This document shows positions 24,470 through 36,312 of a DNA stretch of 64,000 nt, piece by piece. The notes under the pieces were generated by a model. The model was not told where the DNA came from. It worked only from the letters and a program-made list of their open reading frames with translations, and searched no databases. The stretch's first letter is position 1. Each line of letters begins with the position of its first letter. A program made the translations under genes and the position numbers. This DNA comes from Saksenaea vasiformis B4078 (lineage: Eukaryota > Mucoromycota > Mucoromycetes > Mucorales > Saksenaeaceae): NCBI GenBank assembly GCA_000697055.1, contig JNDT01002416.1:62001-126000 (forward strand). The letters run 5' to 3'.

Positions 24470-26860
24470 TTATGGATCTGAAGGACCAGTGATCAGGGAC
24501 TCGATTTTCATTGAAGGCGATTTTTGCCATTGATCCTGAGTGGGACCTTGTGCGCTTAGAGTATTCGGCTGTTGCTGAGAAGTCTGCTGTTGTTCTGCAA
24601 TAGTAGGCGTTGGAGCAAACGAGTACAGTTTAGGCTTTTCCGGGAGTGCTGCTATAAAATACTTATTAATGACTATTTCGCACTTTATATTTTGAACTTA
24701 CGTCTTTTAGCAGTAGACTCCTCGGAAGAAGGCTGAGGTACAGCTCGTTTTACACCTTTCGCTGGAATTGGTGAGGTAGCAGTGTTAGCGGGTTTTGCAG
24801 CTGCTGTACCTGCAGATGGTGAAGCATCCCCATGTGTTGGTTTTTTGACAGGCCGTCGTATCACAGGAGGAGCTCCTCCACTGCTGCCTGTGCTCTTGGA
24901 ATCCTCATGCTTCCGTCGTATTTTTAGCTTATACTGGCTATAATGCCGACTAATGTCGTAAGATGTCATCCAACCCTCAGGCCAGCAGGCCAGTAGCTAC
25001 GAGATGTGTGTCAATTGACTGTAAAGCTCAGTATATCTGTTCACGTACCCTCTGATACATGATCTTTCTTGCTTTTCCCTCTGCTACTGTATTCTCCGTA
25101 ACTCCTGTCAATACACTACATCATGTTATTACTTGTCATATCGTTGCTGAATGGTATTTACCCTATTTCGTTTTGGATGGCAGTTGCTGTTAGTTCCTTA
25201 TTCATGATCTCGTATAGTATCTTTCGTGTCTCATCATTAAATCTGAATTTTCGCTCTGTTTGGGGGTTGGCTGTCTCGGATGAACCTTAAAGGAACGCAA
25301 TCAGTGAAATCCTTGCTTTCCTGGTGGAATACCTGCTTGATTTACGGGCTCATTATGCGCTTGTATTTGTTCCGGCATCATCTCATCCACCTTGGATTTG
25401 AGCAATTGAACAAGTTCCTGAATTTCCTGGTTCAATTCTTGGATGCGCGTAGGTCCAACTTTGGTAGTAATGAATTTCTAAATTATATCAATTAGCAAGA
25501 GTTGTTAAGAACATTAATACAATCTTCTTAATATTACCTTGAGAGTAAACCGATTGTAAGGAAGAAGCGTCATCAGATGATTGATGAAATTTTCCTCGGC
25601 ACAGTTATACTTGCGGAACACAATAGCACCTGCCGCAAATACAGTCGGACGAAGATTTTGTGGGAACTTCGCTTTCTTTTCAAAGCTCTCTATGGTGCAG
25701 TCATTAACACACTTTCTTCTATTTCCTAGCTCCCCACCAAGTGCTACATCCTTTCGTAACTTCTCCATAAGCTCATTCAATTCTGGATCCAACGGTAACT
25801 ATAAAAAAAAGAACTCAGCCTGCATCCGTTGTGGATAATTTACATACAAGAGGTCCAGGAGTATTAGAAGTTTTCTTCTTTTTATCTTGTCCTGCGACAG
25901 CACCGGCTGTTGTAACCTCTTGATTCGCAGCAGCGGCTGTACTAGAGGTTGATGAAGCCGAAGTAGCTGATGCAGATGTTGCTGGGCCCGCAGATTTTGC
26001 CGCATTCTTATCCACTTGTAGTCCAGTCGTATTACTCGTCTTTGATGTCTCCAATGCTTTAACATGAGATGTAGATTTCTTAACTGGTTTAGAGGGTGAA
26101 GCAGTAGTAATGGCTGATAACTTCTTTTTCTGGGTATACGAATTTCCATCTTCGGTGTCTGATATTTCAATAAACTCTGGTGCTGACTTGTGTGTTGAGG
26201 TTGCTGCTGTTGTCTTTCGTGTCTTCTCTTTTTTCGGTGTCGTTGCTGCTTTTTCTTTTGCTTTCGTGGTCGCTTTGCGCTTTGTGGTAGTTGATTTTGT
26301 TGATTTCGACGGTTCGAGAGATGCAGAACTAAACGAGTATATTTGTTTGTTATTACAAAATGTGCTGTAATAATAAGTATATTTACGCGTCCTGGCCGTC
26401 TAAGGATCCATGGTAAACAAAAAATCCGTCATGCTCCGGCACCGTGTAGTCGTAAGAAGCATCCAACATCATGTCACTATCATCGATAAACGGGTCATCG
26501 TAGTCGTATTCGTCACCTTTCTATACGAGACTATGAGATCCATGCGAGAAATCCGATCATACTCACCCGTGGTTGAGAATCATCTGATTCATCGTCATCA
26601 TCGTCGTCATGTTCTTCATTGTCATTAGCAGCGTAACGAGCTGCTCTTTCCAGAAGTCCTTTGTAGAAATCGTCGTCGTCCAATGAATCGGGGCGAGGTT
26701 GTGCAGGTACCTTGATCGGTGCTGCCAGCGAGGTATTCTGCATGCGTTTCAACAATGCCTGGTAAGAAAACATTGCAGGCAAGTTCTGAAGATCAACATC
26801 GACTTGGATTCGAATCGAGCGTGGCTCAGTAGAAGTACTCTTTGAGGTGTCTCCATTCAT
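24470..26860 (-). CDS. HPC2: HIR histone chaperone subunit HPC2 / ubinuclein
   Basis: Model: complement(join(24470..24651,24702..24996,25049..25115,25162..25285,25333..25477,25538..25798,25848..26328,26387..26520,26567..26860)), 9 exons, 1983 nt, 660 aa. The N-terminal third is acidic (DDDDFYKGLLERAARYA, then an Asp/Glu run). Exon 2 encodes the Hpc2-related domain: YDYDDPFIDDSDMM, then DGFFVYHGSLDG. A Lys/Ser/Thr-rich linker follows. Exon 4 starts a ubinuclein middle-domain-like helical region (DPELNELMEKLRKDVA, KFPQNLRPTVFAAG), continued in exons 5-8 (FNDETRKILYEIMNKEL, LLACWPEGWMTSYDISRHY). The C terminus is Pro/Gln-rich. HPC2/ubinuclein binds HIRA and H3.3-H4 and acts in replication-independent nucleosome assembly in the nucleus. 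Introns are 46-60 nt. Confidence 0.9.
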
Positions 26861-27081
26861 GATGTCGTCGCTTAAGGCTCAGTAGGCCAACGATCTTGTC
26901 GCAGAGTCAAGGATGGGTATTGAAGTAGCAGTCCTCTGGATTTTTGTCCATGCGAGTAACTCCGACCCAAAAACTTAACTTTCAACCAAGATAAAAAATC
27001 ACGTAGAAGAGCAATGAAAACCCTTTGGAAGATGCAGAAGACATCAAAAGAATACGCTTAATGCTTTTATTTTGATGGCTA
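26861..27081. other. HPC2 5' region
   Basis: Short spacer between the HPC2 start and the C-terminal end of a broken transposase. No gene. Confidence 0.4.
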
Positions 27082-27480
27082 CTAGTAACTTGTATGTCCT
27101 CCTTCGGCTTTAATGACCGCCTCCATTCTCCGAGACATGCTCGCCACGAGCACCTCCGACTCTTCAACCGTAACTTTTTGCCATTCTCCGTGAAGAACAG
27201 CAATCAATTGTCGTTTGTTACGGATATAATATCGACGGTCTTCGATGCGCCTTTTTGAGAGCACGGAACAGATTCTCAAAGGGATCGGGATCAGGACTTT
27301 GTGCAGGCCACTTCATTCCTTCTATGCCGTTGTCTTCTTTCCATTTTCTAGCTATTTTGCCAGTATGAGAACTAGAGTTATCTCCCTTAGAAGGAAGAGC
27401 GACATTGTACTTGGTCAGTCCAAATCCTGCGTTGAACTGTGCTTTATCGTCTCGGATTTTTTTATTTCAATTTCTTCATG
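27082..27480 (-). pseudogene. Tc1/mariner DD34E transposase, C-terminal remnant
   Basis: The minus strand encodes GDNSSSHTGKIARKW, KWPAQSPDPDPFENLF and the C-terminal LVASMSRRMEAVIKAEGG. The spacing from the Asp of DNSSSH to the Glu of FEN is 34 residues, the Tc1 DD34E signature. The last part, from about 27250 down, is in another frame, so at least one indel has occurred, and the N-terminal DNA-binding half is not recognisable. It is a dead fragment next to HPC2. Confidence 0.8.
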
Positions 27481-27484
27481 ATAT

Positions 27485-27552
27485 TTGAAATGATTCGCCG
27501 TTACTTCCAGATAGAATCTGCGTTTTGAAGTACGTACTTTTACGTTCATCCA
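27485..27552. repeat. Repeat shared with 56253-56320
   Basis: About 66 bp with the core TCTGCGTTTTGAAGTA and flanks TTTTACGTT, in the same orientation as 56253-56320. It directly adjoins the Tc1 remnant, so it may be a non-coding part of that transposon family. Confidence 0.5.
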
Positions 27553-27850
27553 ATTACTATTTATTCTGGTGGCAGAAAGCTGTGTCCACTGGAGAGACCA
27601 AATTCATGTAACTTGATTAATCCTCTGATGTAAAATTGATGTAATAACAACCGTCTATTCAATCCTTCTTTAGCGCAAACTCGCTACTAGGAATTTGGTT
27701 GACTCCAGACATATGGCGTTGTTCGCGTATGGTGACTTTACCTGTCCCACCAGCTGGACAATACTGACACCATCTCTACCTTTGGGTCCGAACGCTATTT
27801 CTGCCTAACGTAAAGGACTGGCATGACCGATCCATCTGACTGGCGCTGTA

Positions 27851-28109
27851 TTAGCCTTTGTATGATCTTTCCTTTTTCGTAAAATAAAAAACAGGAAGTA
27901 ACAAGACCTTGTAGAAATGCAAGAGAAAGTAAAGTACAAGGAAATTGCGGGTTACTATTGTCACTGACCTTAGAGGGATTACTCTCGAATTGAACAAACG
28001 GTGTCACTCGAACGGCTGGCGGTATTACTTGAGGCATTGGCAACATCGCATTGATGAACAATAAGCTTGTGGATTCGACATCAACGCTTAGTGTATACTC
28101 AGCAGGCAT
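27851..28109 (-). CDS. Possible small hypothetical protein
   Basis: Candidate model complement(join(27851..27907,27969..28109)), 198 nt, 65 aa, starting MPAEYTLSVDVESTSLLF and ending FYFTKKERSYKG. Support is only an in-phase GT-AG intron of 61 nt (donor GTCAGT) and a head-to-head position 226 bp from the FZO1 start. No domain was recognised. It could also be a chance frame in the FZO1 promoter. Confidence 0.3.
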
Positions 28110-28335
28110 TAGTTCGATATAGTGTGTGTGAGAACTGATCGTTTCCAGAGCATATTATTCATGATCAACAATGTGGCCTCAACATCCGAATATATGTATT
28201 TACTGTTTGAAAGAGCGACACCAGCAGCAGTATTACTTTTTGGGAAACCCATAGGTAGGGTGACTTCTGAGGTGGAAACAGGTGTTTACTTGTGCCAAGA
28301 TTTGCCTGTCAGTGACGGTAATCAGGAACACCATC

Positions 28336-30880
28336 ATGTCAGACTCAAAATATTATGGCGGTGCTTCATCAGTAAGAAACTACAGACGCTCATTGAGGCG
28401 CAATTCGGAGCCGAGTATCGAGACGTTGGATAGAGATTATTTCACTTTAGCTGCAAAATCCACTGAATCTACAACACAAATTCTCAATCCCCACTACTCA
28501 ACCTTGACCTCATCAGAATCAGCTCTCAATCTCTCCGACATATCTTCATCATCCTCTTCAACAGCGTCAATGAGAGCAGCTAGAACACATCAGCATAGAC
28601 TCAACGATGCTCAAGAACAAAGAACATACAGAGATAGTTGCCAGCGTCTGTTAACATGCATCAGTTCGATGAAGGGTATCTGCGAAGATCTCCGACGGGC
28701 AAATAAAGGCCAGATCCCAGTTTACTATCCGTTCCTGCGACGTTCGACCGACTTCCGCTTGCCGATGCTGTCTTCTGTCGAGAATTCGTCTCAAATAAAC
28801 ATGGGATCATCCGCTCTATATACCAAAAACCGTTTTTCACGCCACCAAAATGCGGAGCGTCGCCTACTTAATAGCGATTATGCAAAAGAATTTAATATCC
28901 TTCGTCTGGATGTGAAAGTCGGACATTCGAGTGCGAACCTTGACGCCTTGGAAGCGCAGTCAATCGCTACACTTTTGGATGAGCGACTGCTACAATGCTC
29001 ACATCACCTTGATAATCTCCATACAAGGGTTGCTGACACATCATCCAAGGTGCTTGTTACAGGTGATCTAAATTCAGGCAAGTCGACGTTTGTAAACGCC
29101 CTCCTGAAACGAGATCTTCTTCCCACCGATCAGCAACCTTGTACATCGATGTTTTGCGAAATCGTTGATGCAATGCAAAACGATGGCGTCGAGCAGGTGC
29201 ACGCCATATTTGATGTCGAAAAATACAATCGTCTGAATCCTGAAACATACCATGTTATTGAGATGCGCCACCTTTACAAAGTGACCACCGAACAATACGA
29301 CCATTATAGGATGCTGAAAATTTACACAAATGACGCACGCTCTGCGGAAGAAAGCTTACTGCACAACGGGATAGTTGATATTTCTCTGATCGATTCGCCC
29401 GGGTTAAATACCGACTCGATCAAAACAACAGCTGTTTTCGCACGTCAGGAGGAAATCGATGTAGTTGTATTTGTAGTGAGCGCAGAGAACCATTTCACAT
29501 TATCAGTGGGTTGAAATGTCGCTACGTATTTGTTGTTACTTATATTTCGCATAGGGAAAAGAGTTCTTACTCAATGCCGCCAACGAAAAGGCGCACATGT
29601 TTATTGTTGTTAACCGCTTTGACTCGATCAGTGACAAGGATCGATGTAAACGTCTAATCCTGGAACAAATCCGACAGCTTTCCCCTACCACCTACGCAGA
29701 TGCAGAAGATCTCGTGCATTTTGTTAGCGCTGGTGATGTCGATCTAGAGCCAGCTTCCCGCAAAATCGATGCTCCCGATTTTGCCAGACTGGAACAGAGA
29801 TTACGAGCATTTGTTCTCGGAAACCGTACCAAGTCAAAGTTGCTACCGGCCAAGAACTACCTCGCGAACCTGCTTTTGGATATCCTTGCGCTCTCAGAAA
29901 CAAACAAAGAGAAGTCAGCGCAGGAGTTTGAAGAAGCTTCGCTACATCTACGAGATGACTTGCCCGCGTATGAGCACCTCCTGCGCATGAGAGACCGTTT
30001 ACTGAATCAGGTGGAAAAGAGTGCGGAAAAGACCGTGTCCAATGTTCAGAAATACTCATACAAAAGGTTGAATGCAACTGTTGAAGATATTGGAACGGCG
30101 ATGAAAAGTATCGAATACTCTGGTATTCTGTTGATCTGGCAATATGCTCAAGACTGCATCGATTCGATGTCACGTAAACTATTTCAAGAAATTCGCCTTA
30201 TCGAGGACCATGCTCGTCAGCAAACGGCTCGAAGCGTTGAGCGCATTCACGACATGGGCCAGGAGCATCTGGGCGCTTATCAAATGGCAGTTAATGTAGA
30301 AAACATGTACCAGAAATCGCGCGATCGTCGTATTGTGATCAACGTGGAAGCATCCGACTTTTTCGATCTTGTTATCGATGATAAGCTTTCAGGGTGTGCG
30401 CTATCCTTCGGAACTGTTGCTATGGTTGGTGGACGCGTGCTGGGATTCAAGAATGCGATGTCCAGCATTTGGAGCGTGTCGAACGTGACTAGCGCGCAGA
30501 ACTTGCGACGATGGTTTATTCCTGTCGTCGGTATCATCAGTGCCAGCTTCTTGATGTATGTCGTCTCCGATATGCGCCGTGCTGTAGAGAGAAACGTTGA
30601 GCGAAAGTTCAAGGCAGCTGTGCATGAACTCGAATACGTAGAAAGGCAAAGTGCTCGCATTGCTAAAGGCTCGCGAAGGGCTCTAAAGGTGGAAGGCTGG
30701 GAAATTCAAAACCGATTACAAAAAGCCATCGAAACCAAGGAGAAAGAACGTAGCGAGACAGAGGCCAAGGCGCATATGTCTCAGGAAGCCTTTGATTATT
30801 TCACCTGCCTTCAAAAGATAGCGACGAGTCTTCTTGACAAGGTCCAAGCTGTACCGATAGAAGGTCGTACCAGCTTTTGA
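28336..30880 (+). CDS. FZO1: Mitofusin, mitochondrial outer-membrane fusion GTPase
   Basis: Model: join(28336..29505,29555..30880), 2496 nt, 831 aa; yeast Fzo1 is 855. The start MSDSKYYGGASS follows in-frame upstream codons without an ATG. A Ser-rich N terminus leads to heptad regions, then the GTPase: P-loop TGDLNSGKSTFVNALL, switch TSMFCE, G3 DSPGLNTD and G4 VNRFDSI. The single intron of 49 nt lies between HFTLS and GKEFLL. Two hydrophobic segments, GCALSFGTVAMVGGRVLGF and WFIPVVGIISASFLMYVV, form the membrane anchor. Heptad repeats follow to the C terminus. Fzo1 tethers and fuses outer mitochondrial membranes by GTP hydrolysis. It is convergent with the PIG-U gene, 154 bp away. Confidence 0.95.
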
Positions 30881-31034
30881 AATGAGCTCGCCTATTAACA
30901 AGGCAGAAGCTCGACGAGAACAATATCAGACAGTCTTTAACATTATATCCACTGCTTCATTGTTACCCGCCTCTCCTCTTTTTTTTTCCCTACTGTATTC
31001 AATATATCATATTTTTGTCTGTGCTCTACATCAT

Positions 31035-32644
31035 TTATTTTTGAACTACTTGCTTTCCTACAGTCTCTGGGTTTGCCACGTCATAATCTCGTCTGAGGGT
31101 AGCATATACTAGATCCACCAGGAAAAGAACTTGGCCAAGATTGTACACAAGAGTGATTGCGTAGAAAAAGTTTGCGTTGCCGCTTCCAAAATAGATCCAT
31201 AGATGCCAGAAGATAGGTGCCAAGGCTGATGCGTATAAGAACAGATTGGAAACCAAGAATCCATATCTACAATCTAACAAATGCATCAATAATGGCTCCA
31301 TCAGTTAATAGTATCTTACATTTAAATAGCTGGTCATGAAGAGGGGCCAAGGCGAGATAAAGCGCAGCATCTCCTACGGATGGATAGCTCTTGAAAACAG
31401 CCATAATTCCGCTCAAAATTGTAATGATGAATACTGGATGATGACTAAGGGAGATTTAGATAAAAGATCCTGATCATCCAAGACTTACCGGAGCTTGATG
31501 CATATAGGTGCCACATAAATGAAAACATGGAATTGGAAAATAATCATGAAAAAAGTGCGGAACTGATCAAAGATTTCGATGAAAAAGTACCAAAACATGC
31601 CAACATTGGGTGTCAGGTCGGTAACAAACAATCTACCAATGTTTGTTTACGTAAGAGAAAAGCGCAAATGGATCTGTGCGTCTTTGGACATACATCACTC
31701 CGTAAGTTGCTGGTATGAAATCCCATGATCCGACAACCCAACGTGAAATGCCGAGTAATAATGTCATCCAAGAAATATAGGCACCAACGGCGAAGATCGC
31801 CTTGTTTTATGAGCGCACGTTCTTATCTGGGCGCTTGTAGTTATAGCTTACCTTCATTTTTGAAGAAAGAATCATAATGAGGGCAGGAACAAGCATAGAG
31901 GGATAAAAGCTTAGATAAGATGCTACAGATGCCCAAAACATAGATAGCGATACACGACCTAAGTAACTTGCATAAATGAATTGCTTGCGAATTCTACCTT
32001 TTCTCACCTTTTAATGACCATAGGAGCGCCACGACAATACTCATGTTAGTGAACACAATTGTTGATTTAGAAACACACGATAAGATTGTCAACGGGTTGA
32101 ATAAGTACAGAACAGCAACAGTCAAGGGGCTGATTGGAGCGACATCTTTTTCGACCTCTAATTTAGGACGTCCGATCTCGCTAGCTTGCTTGGCTACAGT
32201 AATTTTCTGCAGACAATGAGCGATAACAATATCTGTCAAGCAGTATAAAAGGGGAACAGTTAGGGATGGCAAGCTCGTGAGAAACGAAAACATGTTGAGG
32301 AGAAGAGGCGCCTAAAAACGCAGAATACGGTCAGTAACGATCAGGACGACAGATCTGATTTACATGATGAAACAAACCACCATCATAAGGCGGCACATCA
32401 CTCTCATACAGATATACACCTTCCGTTACTGAATAAAGAAACGATGGATGAGCTGAATCTAGCTGCCAACAATCTTTACTTTACATCTTTTATAGCTTGT
32501 CACGGGTGTTGCTAGTTCCACGCGCTGTAGTAGCGTGTCTGCCACGAGAGGCATGCAGAACATGACCATCCTGAGAAGACCGGCTGTACCATAAATGAAA
32601 TAATTGCTTTGTAGTATTGCATGGGCAGATCGTGTCTGTGACAT
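31035..32644 (-). CDS. GAB1: GPI transamidase subunit PIG-U/GAB1
   Basis: Model: complement(join(31035..31273,31320..31444,31489..31632,31694..31800,31852..31958,32008..32311,32364..32428,32485..32644)), 8 exons, 1251 nt, 416 aa; human PIGU is 435. Family marks are RVELATPVTSYKR spliced to LTEGVYLYESDVPPYDGG, then LLYCLTDIVIAH, FVTDLTPNVGMFWYFFIEIF, FKSYPSVGDAALYL and WIYFGSGNANFFYA. About ten hydrophobic segments place it in the ER membrane, where the complex attaches GPI anchors to proteins. The start at 32644 gives a short N terminus. Longer in-frame starts up to 32734 are possible. Introns are 44-61 nt. A broken transposase starts 122 bp upstream on the other strand. Confidence 0.93.
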
Positions 32645-32766
32645 GGAGCAAACCGTCTCGTGCAGCATCCAGTCGTCGGAGTCGTATTTTTGAAACCAAG
32701 TCGCCTCGTTAGAAATCATGTCCTGCTTTTTCACCTGTTTCTTTTATCTGGAACGAACAGCATAAA

Positions 32767-33609
32767 ATGACTGTTATCAACTTCATTGATGCTAATCCGT
32801 CTGCGACTGTTGTTGAAGTTAGCAAACATTCATTGAAACGATTCAATGATCTGAAGGTTTCACGCAGCATTGTTTATAATTTCATGAGAAGCGAATGCAG
32901 CCTTTCGTTGAAAAAAGCAGACTTCCATTCTATTGAAAGAAACAGTGCAACAAACGTTGAGGAGCGGTACGATCGGGTTTCTAAATGAGAACGTACCAGC
33001 TATGAACTTCCTGACGTACTGCGTGTTTCTTGACGAGTCTGTTTTGATATTAATATGAAACGTTCAAGAGTTCGGTCCACAAAAGGTACTCGTGCCGTTG
33101 CTACCCGACCTACAATAACGTCTATATTGAGTGCCATATCTGCTGCAGGTTTGATTGCAGTCGACGTAAAAAAACCAAGTCCTGTCAAGAAGAGAAAGAC
33201 AGACGGATACCAGTATATAAGCTCAGGAACTGTAACTGGCCACTATATCAGTTTCTTAAACATGACTCTCGATGAAATGGACAAGCGTCCGCATATGAAA
33301 GGTCATAATATTGTTATGGATAATGCACCCATTCATACGCATGAAAACATTGAGAAGTATATTAAGTATCGAGGATATAAATGCGTGTATCTTCCCATGT
33401 ACTCTCCTGAGCTTAATCCGATCGAACAGTTTTGGGCAGTAGCAAAAAGCAAGGTTAAATGTCATAGGTTTTTGCAGGGAGACACTTTGTCAAAAGGAAT
33501 CAAGGAAGGTTGCGACACTGTGGAGAAAGTCATTTCCGAGGTTTTGTTTCCTATTCTTACGAGTGCTGGGATAAATGTCAAAGCAAATACCTATATGACG
33601 GCAAACTAA
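32767..33609 (+). pseudogene. DD34E (IS630/Tc1-like, DDE_3) transposase, frameshifted
   Basis: The N-terminal part, 32767-32985, is a helix-turn-helix-like region (ATVVEVSKHSLKRF). It runs into a stop. The next frame encodes YCVFLDESV with the first catalytic Asp, and then a second shift near 33042 leads to the frame ending at 33609. That last frame has MDNAPIHTHENIEKY (second Asp) and YSPELNPIEQFWAVAK, with the catalytic Glu exactly 34 residues after the Asp. Two single-base breaks make it inactive as it stands. No convincing long terminal inverted repeats were found around it. Confidence 0.85.
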
Positions 33610-34640
33610 CAACTTCATCAAAGGTTAATAAATGAATCAGGTAAGTGTCAACCAGATAAGTAACTAGCAATTTTATATCATTTTTCCAAAGAGCATAACA
33701 TCTGTGGTATATGTAGAACATCGTAGTATCCATCTTATCGAAATGTGTTCCATAACAGGAAGATCGGGATTAACGTATACCCATTTACAGTGAACTTCTC
33801 TATACGGGAACACCGATTATACCTCATCTCTATATCATAAAGACATCACCGAGATTATTAAAAAGTGGCACTGCTACCGAAGTAATTGCTATCATAAACA
33901 CCTATCACCGAGAAGAATGTCCACTACAATCTGAATTCCGAAAAGACTGAATAAATATAAAGACATCCAACAGTCTCAAAGGATTTTATCCGTTTCCCTT
34001 TTATTAAACTCATCCAAGTACCACAGCACCACAGCATCAACTGCCACCCATTATATGTAAAAGCAATCTTGACACTGGCGCGCTGTAATCAGAGGAGGAT
34101 TGTGATTTCTGAGCCGATAAGAGAGTTTTACCGATAGTGGATTAAGGCAGCTGGGCTTCTGAGTGTGATGTAACTGTTTTCTTTTTTTTAAAAAAAAAAG
34201 ACAGCGTTCTGGGCAGTGTCCATGGTGTGAAAAAAAGACCGTGTTCTGAACAGTGTCCTTTTTCTTGTGTAATGCCTATCATTTCGAGGGAATAAGCAGT
34301 GTGTATACTTTACTGCCAAGCGTATAACGATTCTAACGTTGTTGAACTGACGAAGAGGACCGACGAAATGAAAGATGTTGATATACGTTATTTGGAAGAT
34401 CCCACCGAACCTATTCTGGCTTCTCTCTTGTCTACTATGTCTTATCCTTCAAAATATCGATGATATCCCATTGTTCTCAACGAGAAGACCAACTTCAGGA
34501 AGAAAAGGATAGAGAAAAAGTATAACTTTTTGTAATAAGAGGTCTTATGCTTTAATGGAGTCACCGTCTGTGATATTCCCTAAATGTCAATCGGGCACGC
34601 AAGCACAGTGAGGCTGTAATCCGGCTTATTGGCGGAAAGA
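33610..34640. other. Intergenic / transposon-derived, no supported gene
   Basis: AT-rich DNA lacking long frames. A near-homopolymer T/A block lies at 34182-34199, and two similar GTGTTCTGAACAGTGTCC / GCGTTCTGGGCAGTGTCC stretches lie at 34203-34258. Confidence 0.35.
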
Positions 34641-34644
34641 GTGT

Positions 34645-34790
34645 GAAAATACAAGATTTTAAATACCCATTTGCGTCATCTAAATACTACTTTGCGTTGG
34701 TACCAAATCGCTCTTGCAGTGGGTACCCGAAAGCTTTTGCGCAGAGTCTCAGATACCTTCTATATACTATAGCCAGACGTGCAGCTTCTC
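34645..34790 (+). repeat. Diverged left end of repeat family R
   Basis: TTTGCGTCATCTAAATACTA and TTTTGCGCAGAGTCTCAGAT correspond to the left part of the copies at 22325 and 49540. The rest is unlike them. Confidence 0.4.
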
Positions 34791-35148
34791 TCTCTGATTC
34801 GCCCATTCGCGCTGCCCGCTTTTAAATGGGACGCTCCTCTGCTGCTATATCATTGGCCTCTCCTCGTTCAATGCTCATTGGCTCGTGACGAAATCATAGG
34901 CCCCTCCGCCACTACCTCTTTGAGCTGTATGGGAATCCCTAAGCTCGACGTGATAATTATGGCAAAAAGTCGACGTATTGATTAACTAGAATCATCAAAA
35001 AACACCTGTAAAGGCAGCATCATATGATGCTACTGGCATAAATGCTCACACGCTGCAATTAATCATTGTTAAAAAGAAGCATAATTAATCATCGTTAAAA
35101 AGAAGCAAGATTTGGCACAGAAGCAAATCTCCATCTTGCGAATCCTTC

Positions 35149-35528
35149 ATGAGCGGAAAAAAGCGACGCCTTGATGAAGAAGGTATAGATGGATGCTTAT
35201 TTATTGTAATAATACTCACCATACAAAAGACTCAGAGGATCCGTTGGCTAAAGTTGACACCAGATTCGCTTCGGTTGAAGCGGTGCAGTGGCTCCAAGGA
35301 GTATGTGCGAAAACAGGAGCACCACCTGTTAGAGTCAGGAAAGCAAGAAAACAGCAGACAAAGGAACAGAAGGAAGCGATAGCCGCTAGGAAGCGAGCAG
35401 CCAAACTGGAAGAAGCCCGGAAACATCGACCGCCCAATGCGAGACCCTGTCCGACCTGCAAACGCAACGGTGATTTTGACGATATGTGGACCCAGTCAAG
35501 AGCTTCTAACTCACCTTGTTACTTCTAA
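35149..35528 (+). pseudogene. Basic zinc-knuckle protein remnant
   Basis: Two overlapping frames, 35149-35382 and 35193-35528. The second encodes a Lys/Arg-rich coiled segment (KARKQQTKEQKEAIAARKRA) followed by CPTCKRNGDFDDMW, a possible zinc-knuckle half. The change of frame and truncation by repeats on both sides suggest a transposon gene fragment. The parent family was not recognised. Confidence 0.4.
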
Positions 35529-35531
35529 ATC

Positions 35532-35980
35532 AGAGATGTATTGTGCTGGTCCATTGTTAATAGGTTTCCCAACGCACCAATGGGAACGCGTAAAGTGACC
35601 GTATTTAAAGGGACGCATGAATCCTTTTTTTTTTCTTTGGCTCCGTTTCCCCACATGAAACGTCCCCGGTACGTACTGGGGTCGACTATACACACAGAAA
35701 TTCATGTCTTTTGATCGATTGTTTAGACTACTGGTCGTTAAACAATGAAAATGGCCGCTCCATGAAGCCACCAACCACTACCCCCCCCCCCACCGAAATG
35801 GTGCGGGGGTGTGGCACCCATCAAGGGATGGGATCACCTTCGGGGCAATTAAAATGATATCCAAGCATTATTCCATTTACTAACCTTGAACAAATTTTTA
35901 TGCAGTCTATATGAATTTTGCGTCCATCGAGAGGCCGAGTTGATGTAAGTAGTGTATGAATTTGTTGCCAACTTATGTGC
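35532..35980 (+). repeat. Dispersed repeat family R, copy lacking both ends
   Basis: Starts at TGTATTGTGCTGGTCCATTG and ends inside the hairpin region (left arm 35886-35930; the right arm is replaced by other sequence). It includes a C12 run at about 35781-35792. Identity to 22440-22860 is high by eye. Confidence 0.65.
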
Positions 35981-36312
35981 TGGATTACTTGCCTCACTAT
36001 CAGTTGTTTATTCAAAATATCAAGAAGGAAAAATACAACATTGCCGGCTATGGAAGAAAATCTCGACGTAATGAAACACTTGAATCTCGTATTCTGTTGC
36101 TGCAACAGATGGCCAAGAGTCTAAAAGAGAGATCACTGGTCGACAAGATTTTCGTTTCCCCTGGTGCCAATGCCAATGAACTGATGGCAGAAAAGTATTT
36201 GATAAAAAATGAAGATCTTTTGCAACAACTGAATGTCAATGGTGACGCTCAAGGTAAAAAAAAAAAAAAAAGAAAAAAGAAAAAGAAAAAAAGGAAAGAA
36301 GTCGTTGACTAA
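35956..36312 (+). pseudogene. RKS-motif protein fragment, possibly transposon-encoded
   Basis: A frame of 118 aa whose first residues come from the adjoining repeat. The body contains YNIAGYGRKSRRNETLESRI, LKERSLVDKIFVSPGA and a Lys-only tail from an A-rich run at 36256-36297. GYGRKS followed by a helix and DKIFVS loosely recalls the N terminus of serine recombinases (GYxRxS ... IFVD), but the likeness is weak and the catalytic domain is incomplete. It is a truncated fragment in a repeat cluster. Confidence 0.35.

Noticed and set aside
32744..33659. TTATCTGG / CCAGATAA as possible terminal inverted repeats of the DD34E element
   Set aside because: Only 8 bp long, with no extension and no clear target duplication. 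It can occur by chance.
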